Positions 1 to 8,959 of a stretch of DNA of 19,128 nt are shown piece after piece. The position numbers and the translations under genes are program-made. How positions within the stretch are numbered: the first letter of the stretch is position 1; the number at the start of each line of letters is the position of its first letter. Below the pieces are notes generated by a model that was not told where the DNA came from, did no database searches, and saw only the letters and a list, made by a program, of their open reading frames with translations. Source of the stretch: Smittium culicis (lineage: Eukaryota > Kickxellomycota > Harpellomycetes > Harpellales > Legeriomycetaceae); assembly GCA_001970855.1 (NCBI GenBank), contig LSSN01001906.1:1-19128 (forward strand), written 5' to 3'.

Positions 1-939
1 CTATTCTGCTGCGTTTGTCTGTCCATTTAAGCGTTTTGTTACTCCATGCAATCAGGCTGCTGATTTTTGGAGCATAAGTTTCTCCCACGTGCAGCCGGTT
101 TATCTGCGCGCTCTATGATTCAGTGCTAAATCACTCGCTACGATCTACCTATCAAACCAACCTTTCTGTACATTTCTTTTTATGGTATCCATCGATAGGT
201 AGATTCTTGAAAGTGTACAAAAATGGAATGAGGGTGTCTTGTAGAGGAAGGAAGCGGGCTGGTTGACCAGATTTGTTTCATCTAGTGTATAATCAGCTTC
301 TAGAAACTCGAGCAAGCAACCGCTATGGCGCAGCTCAGTCAGCCTCAACTGAGTGTTCGATGGCGGTGCAATTTCAAAATAATGGTTTCTTTCTGTCGCT
401 TAAGCCTCAAAATCTGGTCCATGAACGATATTTTAGAATCGGAGCTGAGCCTAAACGATATTCACATAGCTTTTTATTCGCTCAAAATTTATAAACTGTG
501 TTAGATTTTGCTATATTAAAACGAAACTCCTTTTTGTATAAATACCAAAATATTTTAAATGGTTCAGAACAATTTACATGTATATAAAAAGCATATTTTT
601 TTCACAAAAAATGCATTTAACCCATAATATACTTACGATTTATTAAATACAAGATTCCTAAAAAATTTATTAAAAGTAGTTGATACCATATTTTTTTATT
701 CACAATTTGCTTATCTATACCCAGAGGAGATTTTTTCAAATGATATTTTCTTATATATTAATGCTCTTAAATTTATTAACACTAAACAGTTCCAATTGAG
801 CTTATATATCACACGTATTTGTGATTTTTTTTTATTAAAATTAGCATTTGATCTACCTTCATTTATGTTTTTTTATTTTTTAATCATTTTTGGAATTACT
901 TGAAAAATGTTTAAACGTATTAATATTAGCTGAAAACTA
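1..939. other. Left intergenic block, no gene recognised
   Basis: No convincing gene is seen. Bases 1-500 are noticeably richer in G+C than 500-939, which is extremely A+T-rich with many T and A runs. On the minus strand an 80-codon open stretch ends with TAG near 145. Extending that frame to the left edge and up to about 490 meets about seven stops, roughly what chance predicts, so I do not call it. A perfect CACGTG palindrome (E-box) sits at 86-91 with no identifiable gene beside it. The T-rich stretches at 825-833 and around 868-880 (A-runs on the minus strand) could be the 3' tail of the LINE remnant just to the right, but this is speculative. Confidence 0.5.
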
Positions 940-2861
940 CTATAGAAGCAATATATAAAAAAATCGCACAGAAATTTCACCTCCGAAATTTAGTGCCTCC
1001 GTAATTGTCATGCTCTGAGACATAGGGATTGTTGAACTTTTAATTCTATCAATAACTAATGTTCGGTTCGAAGAGAAGACATCGAGAAATTTTACTGTTT
1101 CAAACACAATTTTAGTCACCGGAGTATCATAGCTTTATTAGATCGCCGATAAGCTAAGTTTTAGCTCCCCAACCCCCAGGAGATTTCCGATTAAACTATG
1201 CGAGATTGATGAAGGTGGAAAATTGCTGAAATGCACGCTAAGTATAGCCTTTTTTTTCTCTAATAAATTGTCATTTAATTTTCCAACGTAGCAGCGCTGT
1301 TCAATACGTATCCTAACAGTATATGTTATACAGTTTCAGGTGATTTCATTTTGCAGAATGGGTATTCAGATTATTACGCTAGATAAGTATGCGCATATTG
1401 ACCATTCTTTGTGCTGTCTATTATGAACCGATTCTAATTTTGGCTATGTGCAACAGAATTTTTTGCCGCACAGGGTATTTGGTCTTCAAACGAATCCAGT
1501 TAGACTGGTTTACACTAGTTATTTTTCTCATCCACTGAGATATCATTGATTTTACGTTCTTAATTGCTCTATTTTATAGATTTTTTTTGGTTGATGCGTG
1601 CGTCAAATTTATATTGAATCGCTTGCAACATCGTTTGTACCCGGTCGCCCAGGTGTCTTTTCTGTTCTGCATGGGATTATTAATTGGAGCCGAGATCTAT
1701 ATTCTCGGGTTGATCCATTTATGGTATGCTTGATCGAGTGCTACTAAGGATTTGTTAATTATTTGAGCAATGCTCAGCTCGGTCCTCAATTGATTCATTC
1801 CAGTAGATTTTCCAATGTTCAATGTTATCCTGATGGCGTCATCTGCGACTTTTTGGAGCGAGTAGCAGCGCACTTCAGACATTTTAAACAGCTCACACTT
1901 ACATGTGGAAATTTGGATTATGATCCCTTTCACAGCCATGACTTTGAATTTATTCGGTATATCCTACCATTTAAAAAAAATAATAGCTAGCGTACAGCGT
2001 TCTTCTGACCTTTTCGGCGTTATTTTCGACCGTATGCTTGTGCGTCTAATTTTTGTTGAGTTTAAGCTCAAGGTAAGTATACTCATCGACAGTTTGCACA
2101 GGTTTTTTTTTGAATAAATAGATGAGATTCGACAGCTACATTGACATGAATGGCTCTGCATCTTTTTATTTTTCATTTTTATTTTCTATTTCTCAGCCCA
2201 TAAATCAAGCTTTGAAAAATAATTTTTGAGAGAAAATGTAGAGATTGCTAAAATTTCCTGATCAATAGCAAATAACAGTCCCAGAATCTTTGGATGAGCC
2301 CATTTTTTTATATATCACGGAATTTTATTGATACGATAACAATAAATGAAATTTAGCGGTAAAAAAAACTAAAAAAATAGCAAAATTGGTGCTATGAATA
2401 AAAAAACTAATATTCTAATACTAATAAATTCCATTGCCGGTCTACCAGCTACGTACGTTAAAATAAAATCTGATCATTCTACCAACCGAAATATCCACCC
2501 AGACATTGCTTTAAGTAGGCTGGGTGACTGAAGCTAAAATCAGTTGTGGAATTAAGCTTGCAATAAAATTAAATTTGTTGAGATCATTGAGCTCCTATTC
2601 AGAGCCTAAATCTAACATGATTAATAAACTATATGCTCCTGACCAAATGTGGGTTTTTTTGACCTGGTTCACTTACAATGAGCTACTATTAGCTGAGATC
2701 CGCATTGCTGCCCAACGTTGGACTTGTGCACTGAGATTTTCACAGACTCGATTAGTTGTTATTAGACAAGTTAAATTACTTGTGTAATAAAAAAAAATTA
2801 AAAATGATTTATGACATTGGTTAAATATAGTAACAATGTATTTTATTGAAAATTTAGACAA
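940..2861 (-). pseudogene. Decayed LINE-type (non-LTR) retrotransposon ORF2, reverse transcriptase C-terminal half
   Basis: Three minus-strand frame segments follow one another in the order expected of a LINE reverse transcriptase. The first (2861 to 2511, stops at 2673 and 2595) reads ENLSAQVQRWAAMRISAN. This resembles the helix-strand region just after the YxDD catalytic box; the box itself appears as YYTSN and is lost. The second frame runs from 2176 to about 1322, 285 codons with only seven stops (1964, 1697, 1574, 1421, 1418, 1379, 1346). It contains IPNKFKVMAVKGIIIQI, ELFKMSEVRCYSLQKVADDA, RITLNIGKSTGMNQLRTEL, QNRKDTWATGYKR and TAQRMVNMRIL, typical of the thumb and post-RT region of jockey/L1-like elements. 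After a frameshift, 1320-1141 reads HSLIGNLLGVGELKL, like the LINE C-terminal LLGGE-type segment. The 5' half is absent. The family assignment rests on recalled motif patterns; exact ends are uncertain. Confidence 0.58.
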
Positions 2862-2899
2862 GATAGTTTTTTTTTTTTTTTTCCAATTAATAAAAGTGT

Positions 2900-2905
2900 T
2901 TTATT
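2900..2905 (-). terminator. Candidate polyadenylation signal of the 4E-T-like gene
   Basis: The plus strand reads TTTATT, so the transcript reads AATAAA about 58 bases after the TAA stop. A 16-base T run at 2867-2882 (A run in the transcript sense) follows. Position and sequence fit a eukaryotic cleavage/polyadenylation signal. In A+T-rich DNA such hexamers are frequent, so confidence is moderate. Confidence 0.4.
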
Positions 2906-2962
2906 GAAAAAACAGGGGTATTCATAAATCTAAGAGCATATTACTTTGGAAATTAGCTGAAC

Positions 2963-5900
2963 TTAATTATTCCCAGGTAAAGATGTATTATTACTATCCT
3001 CAGAAATAATAGCTTGTGGAGGGGAACTGACCCCATCGAGACCGATAAACTGACCAGAAATATTATAATTGTGAAAATTATTTGGTAATACGTTGCTATT
3101 AATAATTGCTGGGTCAATGTTGTTCTGCGGATTCATTTGAAATGGAAAGTAGCCGATGTTTGGCATTATGTTTGGGTTTAGAAACATGTTAGGCGTTTGA
3201 AAACCTACTGGGAGAATTGATGGGTCAACGTGATTAATGGAGTTACCAAAGTTAAGCTGGTTGTGATGTGGATAAAACATTGGCTGTTGACTAAAATTAA
3301 TGTTTTGGTTAAGACTGTTTATATCATCAGATTTTTCGGCATTGATACCATGGGCGATCGTACTTTTGCTTTCACTTGAAACTTCATGAGCAATAGGACC
3401 CTCGTGGTCGATGTTAATGTTGTTATTAGTGCATTGAGTGCTATTTAAGGGATGAGTAGTCTTGGCTGCAGAAGTGTCTCGATCTTTATTGTTTAATAAA
3501 TCTTGATCAAACGGGGTTGAAGGAATGGGTGAGATATCATTACTTAAAGGCATAAATTGCATATCGGGTTGGATGTGGTTGGGGATATTATAAGGCATAA
3601 AATTTGGATTGTTGTGGTTGAAATTAAAAGCTTGGTCATTATTCATATGAAGGTACATCATCTGTTCATTTTGAAGCATAAATTGGTGTTGAGCAAGAAT
3701 AGGGTCAATCATATGCTGGTCTTGGAAAATATTTGGAATAATAGCGCCAGGGATGTTCATATTATGGAGTGGATAAAAAGGCATTTGCATGTCTTGACCA
3801 CCTAATTGAATGTCATACAAGTTTTGCTGTTTAGAATCTTCTAGGCCAATTTGGTAGTTTTCATCTTCTACTCCAAGTAGATTACTATTTACGCTAGAGA
3901 CAGGATGAGACTGATTCTTTTTATCTCCAAAGCTATCAGCGTTAATGGAGTCAGTATCATTTTGAATAGGCTGTGATTTAGATTGCGAAAGGGAGATATT
4001 CTTTAGGGTTTCAGATATATTTTTAGTGATATCTTTACTTGAGCTTTTGCTGTCGCTGTTGATAACGTCTGGGACAGTTGTGGAATCTGAATTTAGTTTT
4101 TCAGAATTATCAGAGACAGAGTCGGGTAATTTTTTCTCACTTACAATTAATGAATCGGAATTTGTGTTTAATAAGAGTGATTTTGGTTCATTTGAGATAT
4201 CATTTTTTTCATCAGTACTAAATTTATTTAGCTTTCTTGAGGAATCAGATTTATTGAGCGGACTTAATGAATCTTTGGATTGTTTTGAGGAAGATCGGTT
4301 AGAGTGCTTTTTGGATAGTGAATTTTTAGAGCCAGTATAATCAGTGCTGGTGGAGCGGAATTGGTTTTTCATAGGGTAGCTATTAGATTCAGCTTTGAAA
4401 TCGTGTTTAGAATCAGTTCTGTTACCGATGGGATTTTCGCCTAGATCATTTTGAGTTTCGGAGTTTTTGCTGACCTCAGATCGGTTAGAGGAGTTTAGAC
4501 TGGTAGATGTTTTTCCGACTGCCAAAGCCAAGAGCCATTCTGGAAGGTTGGACTGATTGGAGATTGGTTTTGGGGAATCAGTTTTAGAATTAGTGTCAAT
4601 ATTTTGTGCGAGAATTTTGGGAGTTGATTCAGAAGACTTTAAATATTCAGATTTTATTTCTGGATTATTAGATAGCTGTTGAATATTCTTTCTTAGTACA
4701 GATGTAGGAACTATTCCACGGAAGGCTTCGTTTATGGTTGATACTGATGTGAATTGAGCTTGAGATATAGGTGGTGGCGTTTTAATTTTTTTTGGGATGT
4801 CAGCAATACCTGTATTATTTGAATTGTCTGAATTAACAGTATTCATGAGACCAAAAAGTCTGTCAACCATAGAATTTGGTTGGGCTTGCTCAGTAAGATC
4901 TGAAGCTGTTTTTTCAGAATTATCAAGAGTATTCTTTGGGTTTTGGATCTGAAATATAAAGATTAAAGCGTTAAGTAAAGAGTGAATAATTTGTAATCTA
5001 GGGGAGAAGATGCTAGTAAAAAAAAAACCTTTGATCCAAACATTCTGAAAAGTTTATCGACATTTTCTCCAGAGCCGGATTGCTCAGGGTCACCATAGTT
5101 GGCGTTAGAAGTAACATCGGCAGATTGAGGGGCATTATTATCATTTGGAGTGATATTTTTGTCACCAAATAAGCTTAAAAATCTGGATTTTACAGAAGAT
5201 TCTTCTTCATATGCGCTAAAATTATTAAAGCTTGAAGATAAATTTTGGTCTAATGGAGGTATTCCATTGGAAGAAAAATATCCAGATTCAATTGATTCAG
5301 ATTGAAGACCAATTTCGTAGTCTAAAAAAAATAAAATCAATAGTTTTATGGAATTGGGTAAAATGTAATGGAATGTGATGAAGTGTATAGGGTTAAGGAG
5401 AAGGAATTACCATCGGGATATTGAGAAGGGTTGTAGTCCATCCATTCTGGGACGCTTTCATTGTTATAACTGCCAGACAGATCATCTTTGGCTTCATAGT
5501 AATCTAAAAATAAACAATAAGGGTTAATTAAGAGTGTTATACAAATACAGGTATGGATGTATTGGCTAAATGTAACTTGATAAATAAAGGAGAAAAGAGT
5601 TATGTTTAATAAGGAAAACACTACCTTTACTACTTTTAAGTTGTGAGGTCTTGAGCGGGGCACGTAGAGCGTTCTAAATAGATAGGAAATATGAGAAATG
5701 AATGGGGGTGGAAATGGTAAAGTTTATATACCTCATCTCTCCATAGACCTTCAGGTTTTTTCTGGAGTTGGCTTTGAAATTCTAAAAGGGAGAAAAATAT
5801 TTGTTAATAAATATGCTTTCTGAGGGAGAAAGTGAGAGGGCGAAATAAGGTACCATTTCTAGCGCTTGCAGCTTTAGTTGCTTTGTAAATATGTTCAGAT

Positions 5901-6661
5901 AGTTTATCCTGGCTATTTCGTTGAGTCTGGTCAGATGCTCTAGAAGAGGTTATAGAAAAAAAAAGTTAATAGTTGGGAGGAGAAAAAGTGTACAAGTTGA
6001 ATAAAGAAAGGTACTTTTGAATAGGTAAGAGAACAACAGAGTTAGGGGGTTTGACTAAGGGGCTTGAGCGGAGAGAGCGCATAAAATCCAAAGAGTAGAC
6101 AAAATTTTTTTTAAGGTCAGAGCTTTGTTTTTTTTCAGAGTATTGGTCTTTGTTTGAGCGGTTAGGATATCTCTGGATATTTCTATTAATCTTTTTTCCG
6201 TCCTGTTCAAGTTCAGGCTTTGTTTTATTGAAGCTAGAATTTTTGTAGGTATTTTTTGAAGAATAATTGTTTGAAGAGAAATCTCTGTCGTCGGTCTTTC
6301 TAGAGTTGCGGATAGGGCTAGTTGAATACTTGGGGGGTATTGAGCTGGAGGGGGGTAGAGAGGAAAGGGTTAATTTTGAGGCATGGCTAGGAGAGGCAAA
6401 GTTTCGAGAGATTTGGGGTCTTTTTTCGATGGAGTAGGTTCTAGGTTTTTGGTAACTTCTTCTTTCTTTTTTAGAAGAATCGGGGTATTTTGAGTCAAGA
6501 GGGTGATTACTAAAATTTTTGGCAGAATCAGAATCAAAAACATCTTTACCTTCTACTTTAGGCTTAGAGTCAGGAAAGTTCTTTGTTTCGTTTTTGCGGT
6601 AAGGATGTTTATAGTCGCGGTCAGTCATCTTGGGTAAATTGTTTACAGAGCCAGTACTCAT
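2963..6661 (-). CDS. eIF4E transporter (4E-T)-like protein, seven exons, 1067 residues
   Basis: Proposed exons, in transcript order: 6661-6015, 5939-5854, 5781-5732, 5673-5625, 5503-5411, 5321-5029, 4948-2963. All six introns (75, 72, 58, 121, 89, 80 bases) have GT..AG ends, and every junction keeps the frame open. The protein is low in complexity: Ser/Lys/Asp/Asn-rich up to about residue 760, then an Asn/Met/Pro-rich tail (795-1067). No globular fold is visible. Short motifs match metazoan 4E-T (EIF4ENIF1; Pfam EIF4E-T) in the same order: YSLDFMR 189-195 (eIF4E-binding YxxxxL-phi type), EGLW 255-258, PEWM 296-299, KSRFLSLF 353-360, VPTSVLRK 486-493, PFYPL from 796. Known family members bind eIF4E, repress translation and sit in P-bodies with DDX6/LSM14 proteins; that role is inferred here. 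The start is ATG 6661; the frame upstream has no ATG before a stop. Met12 is an alternative. Without the motif series it would simply be a disordered protein. Confidence 0.7.
4949..5028 (-). other. Intron 6 of the 4E-T-like gene, unusual donor
   Basis: This 80-base phase-0 intron starts GTTTTTTTTT (donor context AAAG|GTTTTT) and ends TATTTCAG. The other donors of the gene read GTACCT, GTACCT, GTATAT, GTAGTG and GTAATT, so this one departs most from GTRNGT-type consensus. Splicing joins ...FGSK to IQNPK... in frame. If the intron is retained, translation adds 21 residues and stops at 4963, giving a protein of about 427 residues without the long C-terminal part. Confidence 0.6.
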
Positions 6662-6670
6662 TTGGATATC

Positions 6671-6794
6671 CTAACGAGAAAAGTCGGAATAAAGGGAAAG
6701 TTAATAAGTATAATAAGGAGGTATGAAAGGATTTGGGGGGGTAAGGATAAGTAAGGGGTAGGGACAAGTAGAGATGAGAGGGGAGCGGGGTTAC
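6671..6794 (-). other. Probable 5'-UTR intron of the 4E-T-like gene
   Basis: On the minus strand, CCCTCAG|GTAACC at 6794 is a good donor and CTCGTTAG ending at 6671 is a good acceptor ten bases before the proposed ATG. Joined, the upstream exon stays in frame with the ATG for 17 codons but then meets TAA without an ATG. A 124-base intron in the 5' UTR is therefore the simplest reading. Confidence 0.5.
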
Positions 6795-7844
6795 CTGAGG
6801 GTTGGATAAAGCAGTGATAATCGGAATATTCTTAGAATTTGTTTATAAAGAGGGATGTAATATACTCTTATTTTTAGTTTATAAAGAAGCAGCGATAATG
6901 GGCAAAAGAGGATTTTAAAAAGGTCGTAATTAGACAGCAGAAGAAATGAATTTTTTTGGGGCGAAACAAATAAAAGCCATTGATATTTTATTTTAGGGCT
7001 GAGCATTTGTTACAAATATTAAATGCGGGCCTAAGGATTCACATCCCCTCTACGCCTGGGGCATATTTTCAGCGGCTATCAAAAAATGAGCGAATGCAGT
7101 TTTGGCGCTTTTTTAGCAATGCGCGGAAATAGCTGCCAGTAGCGATGATTTGGGCTGCCTAATACCAGTAGCGATAATTAATGCTGCCTACTATAACTAG
7201 CGATGATTTTGGCCGCTTGCTGTCAGTTGCAAAGCGCAGACTTACGCTTGGGCTTATTATTGTTGGTTTCTGTTTCTTGAAGGAGGGGCCTTGTCGTCAA
7301 TTTGGCCCAACCAGCTGTTTGTTTCGCGTCCATTCACCCCCGAAGATCCACTCTATTGGCAGCTCCGATGTGAACCTATTAATGCGATCTTCTACTGGCC
7401 ATAGCCATATAACCACCGCTATGTTATGCACCAATAAGAAGTGTTGGGATATTGCATTGTGATTGTTCAACTTCGTTGATGCTGATTATTGGTCACTATG
7501 CATAATGTTAATCAAAGCTAGAGCTGGATGGCTGCCTGTGGTTGGCCAGGAAGTCTGAGAATAGCAAATCTCATCTTTTAAAGGCTTTTTATGTAGCTGA
7601 ATATGTTCCACTAATTAATCCACATTTCCATATCCACTTCACATTCACTTGGGGAATTCCACACGCCTACTGGTAACCATACGTATTTTCTCCCGGAAAA
7701 GTTGAGCAAACAAATCAAGAGACTCGTTTTTCTTCTGGTAAAAAATAGCCTTTTTCTACGCTCTGGTAAGCATTGCGTCATGTAATTTAAAGAATGAACT
7801 ATGAATTCATGCGAGTATAGTTAATTATTCTGGCGCTAATGCGA
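6795..7844. other. Intergenic, includes 5' flank of the 4E-T-like gene and a G+C-richer island
   Basis: Bases 6795-7010 are probably the first non-coding exon and promoter of the minus-strand 4E-T-like gene; no clear TATA box was seen. From about 7020 to 7490 the composition is richer in G+C than the flanks. A minus-strand frame there reads WLWPVEDRINRFTSELPIEW and continues past TGA/TAG/TGA/TGA stops. A 93-codon plus-strand open frame (7181-7462) overlaps it but lacks a recognisable domain and a plausible ATG. I see decayed DNA of unknown origin here rather than a gene. Bases 7490-7844 show nothing callable. Confidence 0.4.
7136..7222. repeat. Short degenerate tandem repeat, about 29-30 base period, about three copies
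   Basis: Units begin CCAGTAGCGATGATTTGGGC (7136-7164), CCAGTAGCGATAATTAATGC (7165-7194) and TAACTAGCGATGATTTTGGC (from about 7194), each followed by a GCTGCC- or GCTTGC-like segment. A partial fourth unit (TCAGTTGC) follows. The array lies about 470 bases upstream of the 4E-T-like start codon. Its function is unknown. Confidence 0.55.
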
Positions 7845-8114
7845 CTATGATACATACTTCAAGTAATTAGCCAGCTTCCTCCGTAAAATAATTTCCTCCC
7901 CAATATGCGCATTAAATAGCACATGCTCATTCTCTACCCTCTGTAGCTCAAATGATTCCAAATTCCGAATTCCGTTAATGCCAAAAATAGAAGCATAATA
8001 ACCCCACTATATTGGCTTTAATACATTCACCCATTAAGCCAGATTTGGTAGCTTATTCCTGAAAATTCCATTTAGAGTCTCACATATTAGGATATCATTA
8101 ACGTTTACTACTAT
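7845..8114 (-). pseudogene. Possible Ty3/Gypsy integrase C-terminal remnant
   Basis: One minus-strand frame of 90 codons contains only two internal stops (TAA at 8034, TAG at 8007). It reads CETLNGIFRNKLPNL, then WVNVLKP, then YYASIFGINGIRNLES and a charged helix ending at TAG 7845. The pattern E-x-x-N-G-(x4)-K-L-x-x-L ... W-x-x-x-L ... F-G resembles the end of the retroviral-type integrase core in Gypsy elements. The spacing between NG and FG is about 15-20 residues shorter than usual, implying a deletion. No flanking LTRs or RT were found. The identification is by eye only; a random open stretch cannot be excluded. Confidence 0.35.
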
Positions 8115-8940
8115 CTATAAACATATCCTGAAAAACAATATTTACTTGTCATCTTTTTCCATTAATTTATTTCGCTTTAAAAGTATAATTTGCCAAAAAA
8201 AAAAAACTTTGATTTTTTACTTGGTATTGATCAAATACCAAATTTCATACAGTGTAATTCTTTGTGCATATTTGCACTCTTCTCGTAAAGAGTCTCTCAT
8301 ATAACTTTACAATTTAAATGAACATTTATGCCTTTTTTTTAAAAAATTAAACGCTATACCTGTATGGGTATAAACCTCATCCAAAATAATCATTTGCCAT
8401 AATTGATTATACTATATAATTGATTCTTTTAGCCTTTCGGTTATGAGTGTTCATTTTTGTATAATTACAAACAATGTACTAACACGTTCGTTCTATAAAA
8501 AAAAAGAAACGAAAATAAAAAATCATATTTCCACTGTTTATCTAAGCCTCATAATGTCAAGGGAAATATCAAAAGCGTTACAATATTCCATAAATACCAA
8601 TTTATCTCCGCTAATCTGAACTATAAAAAAAAAAAGAGTACTCTTATTCACGGCTAGGTTAATTCACACACCTACTAAAAATTCAGCATCGCAGGTTTTA
8701 CTCTTACAGTTGCCAATCAACTTTTCATAAGACACTTTATAAATATTTAACGCTTAACCAAATCAAATAAAGAGGAAAACTTAATTATTAAGGAAGATAG
8801 AAAGGCAAAACACTGGATTTGAAGGAAAATTGTCTAGAGAATTAACTTGTATTGAAAAATAGTTAAATAAATAAATACTCGTCAGCTATTTTATTTACTG
8901 AATTAAACTAAGAAGTGGTTTTAGATGAATTTATGATTCA
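8115..8940. other. Very A+T-rich intergenic block downstream of the PAPS reductase gene
   Basis: No gene, RNA gene or known repeat is visible in these 0.8 kb. Poly(A)/poly(T) runs are frequent. The only structure noted is a perfect 8-base-pair hairpin at 8221-8241 (TTGGTATT, loop GATCA, AATACCAA). Confidence 0.55.
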
Positions 8941-8946
8941 TTTATT
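8941..8946 (-). terminator. Candidate polyadenylation signal of the PAPS reductase gene
   Basis: The plus strand reads TTTATT, i.e. AATAAA in the transcript, 14 bases beyond the stop codon. Further AATAAA-like matches lie 60-80 bases downstream, so the exact site is uncertain. Confidence 0.4.
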
Positions 8947-8959
8947 ATAAAAAATAAAA

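Noticed and set aside
86..91. CACGTG E-box as a sulfur-gene control site
   Set aside because: It lies far from both sulfur genes with no identifiable gene next to it.
1..490. Minus-strand reading frame that could be a decayed gene running off the left edge
   Set aside because: About seven stops in roughly 163 codons is near chance for this composition, and no motif was recognised.
1040..1085. GGTTCGAAG as a tRNA T-arm/B-box
   Set aside because: No D-arm, anticodon arm or acceptor pairing is present at the right distance on either strand.
1763..2117. Plus-strand open frames of 70-75 codons
   Set aside because: They are antisense to the LINE-like frame. The first has no ATG start upstream of its open part, and neither has a recognisable domain.
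2524..2787. Plus-strand 87-codon open frame
   Set aside because: It starts with GTG rather than ATG and lies antisense to the RT-like minus-strand segment.
2867..2882. 16-base T run as a retroposed poly(A) tail
   Set aside because: On the minus strand it lies at the 5' side of the LINE remnant and just after a candidate polyadenylation signal; the adjacent gene has introns, so it is not a retrocopy.
4026..4340. Plus-strand 104-codon Leu/Ser/Glu-rich open frame
   Set aside because: It is the antisense shadow of the Ser/Asp-rich region of the 4E-T-like exon 7.
7181..7462. Plus-strand 93-codon open frame as a small gene
   Set aside because: No recognisable domain or promoter, doubtful start, and it overlaps an antisense frame in what looks like decayed DNA.
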